A program made the translations under genes and the position numbers. The notes below the pieces were generated by a model. That model did no database searches and was not told where the DNA came from. It saw only the letters and a list, made by a program, of their open reading frames with translations. 44,991 nucleotides of DNA from Hysterium pulicare CBS 123377 (lineage: Eukaryota > Ascomycota > Dothideomycetes > Hysteriales > Hysteriaceae): assembly GCA_000467715.1 (NCBI GenBank), contig AJFK01000707.1, positions 1 to 44,991 on the forward strand, in the 5' to 3' direction. Shown piece by piece: positions 20,769 through 30,582 of this stretch. How positions within the stretch are numbered: position 1 is the first letter of the stretch; the number at the start of each line of letters is the position of its first letter.

Positions 20769-23228
20769 ATGCCTCGACCCGCTCGATACAACTTCTCCAC
20801 GAGCCCAGTAGCTCATCCCAATGCCATTGTCGACGGCGAAAACTACCGCTTCACGATATTGACCGACGGACTCCTGCGTTACGAGTGGGCTCATGATGGC
20901 AAGTTTGAGGATAGAGCGTCGACCTTTGCCACATGCCGGAAGCTTACTGTCCCCAAATATTATGTCTGGGATCGTGGGCATGTCATCGAAATAGTCACAA
21001 AGCGCTTTCATCTGATATATAATAAGAAGAAATTCAGCTCGGAAGGATTCGCCATACAATTGAAAGGAAATGTGACTGGCCGCTGGTCTTATGGACAACA
21101 TGTACGGAATTTGGGCGGAACAACGCGTACCTTGGATACTGTAGATGGGAGATGCGCTGTCGAACCTGGAGTTCTATCTCGGGAGGGTTTCGCCGTCATT
21201 GACGATAGCAAGACGATGCTTTTCGAAGAAGATGGGTGGGTAGGACCAAGGAAGACCGGTGAAAGAAGCGACGGATATATCTTCTGTTATGGCCGGGATT
21301 ACCGCGATGCGATGAGAGCGTATTATGCAGTTTCAGGAAGTCAACCCATTCTCCCACGATGGGCCTTGGGTAATTGGTGGAGTCGCTACCATCCATACAA
21401 TGAAGAAGAGTATCTCAATCTAATGGAGCACTTCGACAACGACGATGTCCCTATGAGCGTCGCTGTGCTAGATATGGACTGGCATAAAGTTGATATTCCT
21501 CCTGGTTATGGAACGGGCTGGACTGGATACAGCTGGAACAAGGAGTTATTCCCGGACCCTTCTGGTTTCCTAGAGGAACTCCATTCACGCAATCTCAAAG
21601 TGACCCTGAATGACCATCCGGCGGATGGCATTAGAGCTTTCGAAGACCAGTATAAGGAAGTTGCCGAGTACCTTGGCTATGACCCTTCCAAGAAACAGCA
21701 AATCCACTTTGACTGCACAGATCGAGATTTCATGGACGCTTTCTTTGACATCGTGCATCATGAGCACGAAGAAATGGGAGTGGATTTCTGGTGGGTGGAC
21801 TGGCAGCAAGGCAATCGCTCTCGCATTGAGGGCATCGATCCGCTTTGGGTGCTCAACCACTATCATTTTCTGGATATAGGTAGGGACAGGCAAAGACCTT
21901 TGATACTTTCCCGATTCGCTGGTCCTGGCTCGCAGAGATATCAAGTTGGATTCTCCGGAGATACTGTCATCACTTGGGACTCACTCCATTTCCAGCCCGA
22001 GTTCACTGCAACGGCCTCCAACATTGGCTATGGCTGGTGGAGTCATGATATTGGTGGTCACATGCACGGCTATAAAGACGACGAACTAACGGCCCGTTGG
22101 ATACAGCTGGGCTGTTTCTCCCCAATGCTACGGCTGCATTCGTCGAACAACATTTTTACCAGCAGAGAGCCCTGGGTTTTCAATGCCGAAGCACGCCTCG
22201 TTATGGAGGACACACTTCGATTACGACATCGGTTAATCCCGTATCTTTATACGATGATGGCCAGGGCGGCATCTGATGATGAACCGCTCGTACAGCCGAT
22301 GTACTGGGACTATCCGGAGGCCGATGAGGCATACACAGTGCCAAATCAGTTCCTCTTTGGAAGTGAGTTACTCGTAGCGCCAATCACCCGGCCACGCAAC
22401 AATACCACTCGTCTGAGCAGCGTTAAAGCATGGCTGCCACCGTTGCGGTTCGTTGACATCTTCACCGGTGTTGTTTATGATGGAGACCGCGAGCTCCTGC
22501 TTCACAGACCACTTGACAAATATCCTGTCCTCGCGACTGAAGGAGCTATTGTCCCGCTTGATGGAGCTTACCGCCCCCAAAATGGCGCTCCGAATCCGTC
22601 ATCCCTTGAGATTCTTCTCGTGGTCGGCTCCGATGGCTCGTTCGATCTGATCGAAGACGATGGCACGGGCGCCCATGTCGACGACGGAGGCTTCAGTATT
22701 GTCGAGGCTGATGGTGAGGAGAAAGATGACCAGACCGTCCGATTTAGTCATACATCTATTACCTACAAACAATCTACTGGTGTGCTTCGCATTGGTTCTA
22801 CCTCACCACCCGACTCATCGATCCCGAAGAACAGAGACTGGATTATCCGTCTCATAGCACACACGCCCAAGACGGAAATCAAATGTCAAATCAACGGAGC
22901 CAAGAGCAAGAAGAACACAGTTCTCTCCGCCACTTCCGCAGATAACGGAACGATTCTTAAGATCGGTTCACTGCCGTCGGATCAAGAATGCGTGGTCGAG
23001 CTCGGAGCTGGACCCCAGCTTGATGTAATCGATCCAACAAAACGTTGCTGGCCGATTCTTTACGACTCTTGCATGGGTCATGACCAGAAAGAGGCTATTT
23101 GGTACACGATTACAGCTAATCAGCCTGTCAGCACGAGAGTGAGTAGGCTGCAAAATATGGGAATTAAGCAAGAGTTGTTGGATGCGTTATTGGAGCTTAT
23201 CTTGGCTGATTCCAGATACTCGTCATGA
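20769..23228 (+). CDS. Glycoside hydrolase family 31 (alpha-glucosidase-like), cytosolic
   Basis: An intronless 819-residue protein. The GH31 core is clear: PRWALGNWWSRYHPYNEEEY, then VLDMDWHKV. The nucleophile region is FWWVDWQQGN with Asp at residue 344, and the acid/base region is GFSGDTVITW with Asp at 398. YGWWSHDIGGH and a C-terminal beta-sandwich region follow. No signal peptide or membrane anchor is seen (MPRPARYNFSTSPVAHPNA), so it is likely intracellular, unlike secreted AgdA/AgdB-type enzymes or ER glucosidase II. The nucleophile motif WVDWQQG differs from the usual W-x-DMNE. I know that variant mainly from a branch of bacterial and fungal GH31 proteins, so the substrate (alpha-glucoside, xyloside or other) is open. 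It is divergent from RIT1. Confidence 0.9.
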   Translation: MPRPARYNFSTSPVAHPNAIVDGENYRFTILTDGLLRYEWAHDGKFEDRASTFATCRKLTVPKYYVWDRGHVIEIVTKRFHLIYNKKKFSSEGFAIQLKGNVTGRWSYGQHVRNLGGTTRTLDTVDGRCAVEPGVLSREGFAVIDDSKTMLFEEDGWVGPRKTGERSDGYIFCYGRDYRDAMRAYYAVSGSQPILPRWALGNWWSRYHPYNEEEYLNLMEHFDNDDVPMSVAVLDMDWHKVDIPPGYGTGWTGYSWNKELFPDPSGFLEELHSRNLKVTLNDHPADGIRAFEDQYKEVAEYLGYDPSKKQQIHFDCTDRDFMDAFFDIVHHEHEEMGVDFWWVDWQQGNRSRIEGIDPLWVLNHYHFLDIGRDRQRPLILSRFAGPGSQRYQVGFSGDTVITWDSLHFQPEFTATASNIGYGWWSHDIGGHMHGYKDDELTARWIQLGCFSPMLRLHSSNNIFTSREPWVFNAEARLVMEDTLRLRHRLIPYLYTMMARAASDDEPLVQPMYWDYPEADEAYTVPNQFLFGSELLVAPITRPRNNTTRLSSVKAWLPPLRFVDIFTGVVYDGDRELLLHRPLDKYPVLATEGAIVPLDGAYRPQNGAPNPSSLEILLVVGSDGSFDLIEDDGTGAHVDDGGFSIVEADGEEKDDQTVRFSHTSITYKQSTGVLRIGSTSPPDSSIPKNRDWIIRLIAHTPKTEIKCQINGAKSKKNTVLSATSADNGTILKIGSLPSDQECVVELGAGPQLDVIDPTKRCWPILYDSCMGHDQKEAIWYTITANQPVSTRVSRLQNMGIKQELLDALLELILADSRYSS

Positions 23229-23527
23229 GATGAAATGAATTTAAGGATAATGATAGTCCGACTTTTGGTCATGTTGGAGATACGTTCAGCGTTTTAAAAG
23301 AGCTTGGATACGATTTCGATAGCATTATGTAGTACTACCGTCATGGATAGCAGCAAATGATATCGCATTGAGATTTGATTTAGTATACCAGTGATTCCCC
23401 ATTACCTTGAACGAGCTTTTTGCCTACTCATATACCTCCTTGAAAATTAGATACTTGATAAAGCACTGTATTCTGCCGAAGTCCAACCCCACCCCGCGAT
23501 CAACCTTTCACCCCTCACAATGCATCA

Positions 23528-24497
23528 ATGAGCACGACCAACAGCGATGAACGATCTCTCAGAGATGAGATAGCAGATCTGGAGTGGCGTCTTCAAGATG
23601 CTAAATCAAGGTTGAACTCCAATAACCCCATTGCACCTTCTGCTGCACCCGCCAACGACATAGGTTCGTTGTACTTCTACCCGCAGTCCTTATATCAAAA
23701 CTAAATATCCCACAGCCCTCCACGCCCTCCTTCTCCTCTCCGATTCCGCACTTCCCCTCGGTTCCTTTGCCTTCAGCAGTGGCTTAGAATCCTATCTCGC
23801 TCATCATCGCCCCTCTCCGCCGTCCGCATCTCAACTCCCCTCTTTCCACACCTTCGTCAAGCTGTCTCTATCAACGCTCGCTAGTACCGCATTGCCGTAC
23901 GTGTTGGCAGGTTATAGAAGTCCAGATGAAATAGAGAGGCTGGACAATGATTTCGATGCCAGCACGCCGTGTACGGTAGCTCGGCGGGCGAGCGTCGCGC
24001 AGGGGAGGGCGTTGTTAGGGGTCTGGGAGAGGAGTTTTCGAGGAGCTTACAACACTGAAAAGAGCATTCAGGATGGATTGAATGGCTCGATTCTTCCTAC
24101 AAATCCAAGTAGTGTAAAGGCGGTCGAAGCTCTAAACAGATTCCAATCCCTGCTCCGTACCTCCGCTTCATCTACCTCAGTCCTCCCGCCAAACGCTCAT
24201 CTCGCCCCACTCTGGGGTCTCATAACTCTGATCCTCGGTCTCTCGCTCCATGACTCCGCGTACCTCTTTCTCTTCTCTCATGCTAGGACGGTGATCAGTG
24301 CGGCGGTGAGAGCGAGCGTTATGGGACCTTATCAAGCGCAGGCCGTGTTGGCGAGTGAGGAGTTACAGGAGAGGATAAGAGGGTTGGTGGAGGAGCATTG
24401 GGAAAGGCAAGTTGAGGAGGCGGGTCAGACGGTGCCGGTTATGGATTTGTGGGTTGGACGGCATGAGAAGTTGTATAGTAGGATATTTAATTCATAA
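23528..24497 (+). CDS. ureF: Urease accessory protein UreF
   Basis: Two exons, 23528-23663 and 23716-24497, joined across a 52-bp intron with a GTTCGT donor, give 305 residues. The N-terminal 45 residues include a short charged helix (DERSLRDEIADLEWRLQDAKSRL), and the UreF domain starts at the junction: LHALLLLSDSALPLGSFAFSSGLES. Later blocks CTVARRASVAQGRALLGVWERSF, HLAPLWGLITLILGL and LFSHARTVISAAVRASVMGPYQAQ match the family. Family knowledge: UreF works with UreD and UreG to deliver nickel to apo-urease in the cytosol, so the organism probably has an active urease. No other urease gene is nearby, as is normal in fungi. Confidence 0.9.
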
Positions 24498-24894
24498 TAT
24501 TTTGGGAACCATCCAGCAGTCATCGCAGGGATAATTCGAGTTGTGCCACTTGTCTGGCTAACAAAACATTCTCGATTCATAATATTAGTTCATTTTTTTC
24601 TTCTTCTAGGCTGTTATACTCCGAACGCAAAACTCCGAACAGAATGCATTCATCCCCAGACGGTAGTCATCGGCTGACCAGAAAGAAACAGCAACCCAAT
24701 GTCTCTGAGGAGCAGCTAACGCTCGACCCATTATACAATAAAGAAATTCAATCGGAGTTCTGGGTATAATCAAGACAGCTCAAAGCCATCCACCAAACAT
24801 CGAAGTGAAGCAGCCGAGAGAAACAAAACCCGAATCCCATTCTCATATGAATACGACCAAAAGAAGCAGTAGAGGAGAAGACAAAGGCATAATT
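24498..24894. other. Convergent 3' region between ureF and the Spo12-like gene
   Basis: About 400 bp with T-rich runs (ttcatttttttcttcttct near 24589). This is 3' untranslated sequence of both genes. No gene is recognised. Confidence 0.4.
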
Positions 24895-25360
24895 CTAAGC
24901 CTCTCCAGCACTACCCTCGTCGGTCGGTTTCTCCTTGGGCACATCCGCAAACATGCCTCCCTCCTTCGCTTTCTCGAGGTTTTTGGAGCTGGCTCGAGCA
25001 AAGAGGGTTTGCGGCTTGGACCTATCCAGTCGTTAGTATATGCCACCGCCCCTGTAGCCTAATTGAGAAGCTCTTACTTCTTCATGACGTGCTTGTTGCG
25101 GAAAGCACTCAGTTTCTGCGACGCAGGGGACATGATCTGATCCGACGGCGAAATGTACGTCTGCTGTGCCCTGCTGAATTTATTAGTACCGTCCCATTGC
25201 CGTGCTAGCCAAAGTAAAGAACCTACGATCCATTCTGAATCTTGGACTCTAAGACTTGACGGTGGTATTCCATTGTCTTTGGCTTCTCCTTCTCGGGAGA
25301 TGGGCTCGGTTTTGGCAATGCGTTGGCGTCGCGATTGGCGAGGACGTTGGCGTTCGACAT
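24895..25360 (-). CDS. Spo12-like mitotic exit regulator
   Basis: Three exons, 25360-25227, 25170-25078 and 25021-24895, give 117 residues. The start MSNANVLANRDANALPKPS is followed by PSPEKEKPKTMEYHRQVLESK. The conserved Spo12 core ISPSDQIMSPASQKLSAFR is at about residues 51-69, then the basic RNKHVMKKSKPQTLF segment, and an acidic tail ends in GSAGEA. The two core serines followed by Pro are the family's likely CDK sites. Family knowledge: Spo12 promotes exit from mitosis through the FEAR network and nucleolar release of Cdc14. The first intron ends in a tandem CAGCAG acceptor, so isoforms differing by one residue are possible. Confidence 0.85.
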
Positions 25361-26213
25361 TGTGATTTTGAGCTGTAGGCCGTTGAGTAAGGTAGCGAGT
25401 GCGACTTTGGATGGTGCTCGAGTATTTGTAGCGTGGGTGTGGCAGGCCTTTTTGTATGGTGGTGCGTGTGAAAGAATTGGAGATGTTGGGATTGTTTACT
25501 CGTTCTTCGTTGCTGGGCAACGCAAAGGGGATGGTTTATCGATAGGAACGACCACGTCACTTTCACATCCACGTCATTGGTATATATGATCGAGAGAAAG
25601 GCTCTTGTTTCGGATGGACTGACATCTAAAGATTGACTGGACAGAAAGAATTCTAAAATGTAAGTTTTTGATGAGTTTGTTAGTCTGCAAGGTATCGCCT
25701 AGGTGAGGCTTATAGCTAACAACAACTGCAGCCCTGGATCTTATGTATCTATCTCCATATCCGGTCGGATAAATTGGAGCAATTGACAGAAGAAAGACCA
25801 ATAGAGTATATGGGAGAATGTTCCTTCGCTGAGGAGTGGACAGTCTCCGGCTTACGCTCGAGAACTATATCAGGGCGTGGAGTACACTCAAAGTATAGTA
25901 ACGTAGTAAAAAACTAAGTGGTTTCAATTGTCTATTGACACAATCCTGTCAATCGCTATGACTATTTTAGATACGCATAGCAAACTCGAGACCTGGAGAA
26001 ACCTTTCGATCAACGTTCTCTTGGCCATGCTCGTGCTTGTGCATTTGGCCCCAAAAAGCCTGACGCCAACTCAACACAGCCTCATGCTCAGCCTTTGGAT
26101 CCACCAGGTTTCAACTGTCGTGCCACCGCAATGATCCCGTCAAATACCAGCAGAGTCGCATCCAGCCGTAGGAATCATGACACGATTCCGAAATCCCTAA
26201 CATTCCGCCCACC
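25361..26213. promoter_or_regulatory. Divergent region between the Spo12-like and orphan membrane protein genes
   Basis: 853 bp. On the plus strand an open frame from ATG 25958 to 26134 reads as 58 residues with a hydrophobic centre (LSINVLLAMLVLVHLAP). It is in a different frame from the next gene and stops 79 bp before its ATG. It may be a regulatory upstream frame or chance. Nothing else is recognised. Confidence 0.35.
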
Positions 26214-27293
26214 ATGAGTTCGGAAGACTCACTACGAACGCCCCTGGCCCTAGCCATCAAAACAATCACGACTCACGCTTTCGCTGTAGCAAGCTATGCA
26301 TACGCAAGTAGCCTGCTCCGCCGCCCAACCCGAACGAATATACAAGCTTTACGGATACTGTTCTTCGCCTTCGTTCCAACCCTTCCCCTAGTCGAGATCG
26401 TGACAAATTTCGTCCGCGCCCTCATCCAGTTTCTGCAAAACTACGAAGACGACGATGAGATCCATCTTCGATATTACTTGTCCGGAGCACTGGGGATGCA
26501 TGCCCCGCTAGCCCAAGGCGACGATGACAAAGATACGAAAGATCGGACGAGAAACCTGCATCTCCTAGACGTCGGGAGCCATTGCGCGGAGAAAACGACA
26601 TACAAATTGGATTGGGTGTGGTTTGGAAAGATGCTGGCTGTGCTATTCAGCCTTACGCAAGCTGTGGGCACGATAGTGATGTGGGTGCGCCGGATACAGA
26701 ACGCTGACACTTTTGGTTTTGATCATCGCAATGGGGCGATGGGTATTGCGTCCTCGATCTGCTGCTGCATATGCATCATCGTTCTCCTTCTAAGATTGAA
26801 TTGGAAAGTCAGCAAGTCTTTCGAGACACCGGCGACTGGAAATACGTCCAGCACCTCGCAAGAATTGCAGCTCATTATCCAAGCCTTTCTTTCCCTAATG
26901 GTCCATTTGATTATAGCCACTGCAGCCAACGAGTACAATCTTTTCCTATACACTTCGGCCGGCTCCGTACTTTGGCTCTTTACCGCTGGAGGTGGACGCG
27001 TTATCACACAAGGGTGGCAATCGATGATTCTCGTAGCTTTCCTATACGTCTTTCGAAGCGAACTAGGCGAAAAACTTGGCCTGAAGTCGGAACGATTTCA
27101 AAGGATTTGGGAAAGTCGTAGATGGAACAGGGCGAGGGCTCTGGTCACTTTCTGTCTTGTGCTATGGCTCCTAGGTGATGTCGTAAGGCTGTTCGTCATG
27201 GATATTGTAAAGGTAGTTGATAAAAGACATAACAGTTGGTATAGAGGATATTGGTGGCAGGACCCAATTTCGGATTTGATTATTGTCATATAG
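26214..27293 (+). CDS. Orphan multi-pass membrane protein
   Basis: A single exon of 359 residues starts at an ATG with a strong context (CCACCATGA). I do not recognise the family. About seven hydrophobic segments are visible, for example AFAVASYAYASSLL, LRILFFAFVPTLPLVEIV, FGKMLAVLFSLTQAVGTIVMW, IASSICCCICIIVLLL, ILVAFLYVF and LVTFCLVLWLLGDVVRLFV. Residues ~95-130 form a charged Asp/Lys-rich loop (YEDDDEIHLRYY earlier, GDDDKDTKDRTRN later). The Cys cluster SSICCCICI in one membrane segment is unusual. The coding frame is long, undisrupted and hydrophobicity-patterned, so it is likely real. It is possibly restricted to related fungi. Confidence 0.7.
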   Translation: MSSEDSLRTPLALAIKTITTHAFAVASYAYASSLLRRPTRTNIQALRILFFAFVPTLPLVEIVTNFVRALIQFLQNYEDDDEIHLRYYLSGALGMHAPLAQGDDDKDTKDRTRNLHLLDVGSHCAEKTTYKLDWVWFGKMLAVLFSLTQAVGTIVMWVRRIQNADTFGFDHRNGAMGIASSICCCICIIVLLLRLNWKVSKSFETPATGNTSSTSQELQLIIQAFLSLMVHLIIATAANEYNLFLYTSAGSVLWLFTAGGGRVITQGWQSMILVAFLYVFRSELGEKLGLKSERFQRIWESRRWNRARALVTFCLVLWLLGDVVRLFVMDIVKVVDKRHNSWYRGYWWQDPISDLIIVI

Positions 27294-28328
27294 GACTACC
27301 ACCTGGCTAGAAGAAGAGTTTGGTAAAGCTCAACCACGCTGATCATCTCCGTTCTTTAAAGAGAGCTCTCAAAGTAATAGAAATCTCAAAGATCATGGAG
27401 AACAACCACCCTTGTATCTATGGACACTTGATGTTGCATGGTTGGCATGATCGACGCCATCTTCTCCATGTAGCCCTTGATCCAGATTTTTGTAGACAGA
27501 TTAGCGACCATGAACGCCCCGGCTTCGGCGTATCCTACGTTCTTGCAAACTTCAGTCACCAAGAATTGGGCCTAAGCTTCTAGTTCGTAGTGTCGGACTA
27601 GGGTGGAGTATATTGATGAAATTATTGAGCAGAATTTGACATCCATAATTACAAGTAGGATAACAGACGTCGTAGGTTCCATCATACTGGCGAACAATAG
27701 GTAATTTGGGGTCTCGAGTCCGAGACAAAATATCCTCTGGAGGGCCAGTGATGTCGTGAAATCGCAGTTTTAATCTAGTATACTGCTGATCTGATGGTCC
27801 CGTTCGGTCGCACTCAGATGTTTAATGTAGCCAGATTTTGATAGAATATACTTTCAAACTGACCTTCACCCTTTGCTTCATGCAAGTCAAGTAGCCTTAG
27901 CTTCGTGGTACTCCGACCATTGTGGATGTCCTAGTAAAAGATCATGACAATAGCTACGTTCCATGATTATGAAGTTGCAAGTATTGGGTTTTTAAAGTCT
28001 CGCTAACAGCCTCTGACAACCTTGATGGAACTTAAGTAATCCTTTCGGATATGTGTAGAGGCGTAGTTTCCAAGACAAAGCAAGCACTGGTACTCTTTGG
28101 GGAGGAAAGTAGCATTGATATTCTTCAGCAGCAGCCATTCCATTTCACTGAATATTTTATATCGAATTTCACAACTAAACCACCAAAAAGAATGCCAGAA
28201 AGACGTAAAATAGTTTTATCGGGTGGCGTTCCAATAATTTAAACCACTGTAAACGCCGTATGAACTACTAGAAGTCCTATTTCCCCGAATAACATTCAAA
28301 ATCTTTAGCCAATCGTTTGAGAGCCTCC
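27294..28328. other. Gene-poor intergenic region
   Basis: About 1 kb. Two short plus-strand frames (27320-27583 without an ATG start, and 28051-28242) have no family match. Composition is moderately AT-rich. No repeat or RNA gene is recognised. Confidence 0.4.
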
Positions 28329-29714
28329 CTACTTCACAGGACTTTGATAACCCGCAGGTAACTCTACCGGCGGTCTAGGAGCATTCAACTCAGCGGGGCC
28401 TCGCTGATACTGAGTACGTGACTGCCTTGGCGCGTTATCACTGTATTTGTACTCCGTGGTATAACCGGCATTATTTCCCGTAAGTTGTATTCCGTCCAAT
28501 TCGTTTCTTGCTGGGCCTTGGTTACGTCTTCTCCGCTTTAGAAGCACGAAGACGGCGAGCACGATAATGGCGATGACGGCTATTGCACCAATCGCGATTC
28601 CTGCTATTGCACCCCCAGCCAGAGACGATGTACTCGAAGATGTCGAGGATGTGCTAGAAGGAGGAGCTTTGGAGGACGTTGTTTGGGAAGTAGAGCTTGA
28701 GGTGGTACTACTTGGCGCGGAGAAGACATTTATAGCTATTGAGACTAAAGGTGGGAATACAATTAGCATGAACTTCGAAAAGGGGGTTTAGGTACTGCCA
28801 GAACCCGCACAAAACTTCGACTTATAGTGTTCGAATCTTCAGATACCACTTGAGTGGGTTGCGGAAAGTGAACATGTAAGGGAATACAAAGACGGTGACA
28901 TAGATTTTGTAATCGGATCTTACGTACGAGTTTTGCCGATCGCAGGTTTTTGGTCACAAGCAGTCTTGAGTGCGCCGAGGACTATATAGTAGCAAGAGTG
29001 AATCAGTAAATTCACTTCGATGAGTTGAGAGGATATAGATTGCTTACAATTTCCCAGTAACTGCGCATTAGGTACTTTGTACAGACAGGCTGTGCATGCA
29101 TCGACCCCAGTAGTGAAAGCATTGTTATTAGACGTACAATAGTTGTACTGAAGCGATTCATTGGTTTGCAGCAGTCGATCCTCTAATGCCGCCCCGAGAG
29201 GTTGACAAACAGATCCACAATTTGTATTCGCGGCCGTCGAGTTAGGATTTTGTGTTGACCCAAAGAAACCGAGGACGCAGTATGTGACCGATGCTTTTAG
29301 GTTGACTGTTGGTGAGTTAGTTTTTGTAACATATTATGACAATGCACATGCACATCCGCGTTAAGGATCCGTATTCAACGAGGAACACATACACAAATAC
29401 CAATAAACATCATTCTCGTTGTGCACATCATCCGTCGCATCGCTGCCTTGCTCGCAACTTACGCAAGTCTGGAATTTCCTTCCTATGGCTGTCGAGTTGT
29501 CCCCGCTGTAATCCGAATCGGAACATGATAGATCTCCGGCAAATGTCTGAGATGATGCGATGTCAGAAATGTTGAGTCCAGGATGGTTGATGCAAAAATT
29601 TGAACAGCTAGAGTCCGCTGTCACCTCAATTGCCGTTACAGATGCTGAAAGGAATAAGAGCAAAGTCAAGAGAAGTGTACTCTTGAGAAGCGCATAGCGT
29701 CGAGATTCAGACAT
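28329..29714 (-). CDS. Cysteine-rich secreted ectodomain protein with one transmembrane anchor
   Basis: Four exons (29714-29393, 29305-29048, 28981-28928, 28735-28329) give 346 residues with matching phases. A signal peptide spans the first ~28 residues (LLKSTLLLTLLLFLSASVTA). The ectodomain has about 15 Cys in a spaced pattern, including CSNFCINHPG, FQTCVSCEQGS, YCVLGFFGS, NCGSVCQPL and ACTACLYKVP. A Ser/Thr stretch follows, then one membrane segment (~residues 249-275, AGIAIGAIAVIAIIVLAVFVLL), a basic stop (KRRRR) and a ~70-residue Pro/Tyr/Gln tail. Similar layouts are common in ascomycete cell-surface proteins and resemble wall-stress sensors in form, but it is not a WSC domain as far as I can see. 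The last intron (192 bp) is the longest in the window. Confidence 0.75.
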
Positions 29715-30582
29715 GATGTCAACACCGCAGGTGTAACATAAAGTGAACGGAAGAGAAGAAAGGGAAAGAGGTGAGGTGAGCTCCGTACAAGTCCAACGTG
29801 GAATGGCAGTTTCGGACAGGGCAGCCAGGCAGCATGCCTTGAGATGGCCTGGACATAATTGTTGGGGCTGTTTTTAGAGAGAATTCTAAGCTGGTTCTAG
29901 CAGTGATCGGTAGAACCCATCGACGTGGGGGCTGAAGCACAGCCCGTTACAGAGTCTCCGTATGTACGGGGCGTTATTGTAGTTCCACCGAGTTTCAAGT
30001 GCGACATATTCAACTTTCCCGAATTGCAGTGCCTGAAACTGAACATGGTGATAACAATGTGTAGTGAACAGAGAATGTGCTTGAGGTGAGGTTGGAATTA
30101 GCAGCTGGCTATCGCGATTCCGAGATCGTGGAGAACACCCGAAGCGGTAAGCGTGGCAGAAGGCATCATGGCCATTGGCACAGCCACGCCTGCGCTCTTG
30201 ACCGCAGTTCTATCTTGTCGTTAGCCATTTGGATTTCAGCTGTTCGATTTAGCTCAAAGCGAAAGTCTCATCACCTGTTAGGGTGCTTCATTTGTGAATA
30301 GACCTGGTTGGAATTGGGGTTTTATACAATTTTAAGTAAGCACCATCACATCACTAGACTATAACATAATTTTTCGCGAAAATTTGATAGAAGATTCAAC
30401 AATATTTGCATTGATACAGAATTGCTTGTTGAAAGAAGAAAAACGTTTACTTTCTGATATGTAAGAAATCAGTATATGTATTTATACTCGAACTGAGTGA
30501 TAGCTCATGACTCCATTAACCATTAACCATGCAGCCATCATTTCATAAAGCTTACCTGTGATACATATAAGCCTATATATCC
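29715..30582. other. Intergenic region upstream of the cysteine-rich surface protein gene
   Basis: About 870 bp. The left part is the promoter of the cysteine-rich gene. The right part, near 30340-30560, is AT-rich 3' flank of the T5orf172 gene. Short frames are not supported. Confidence 0.4.
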
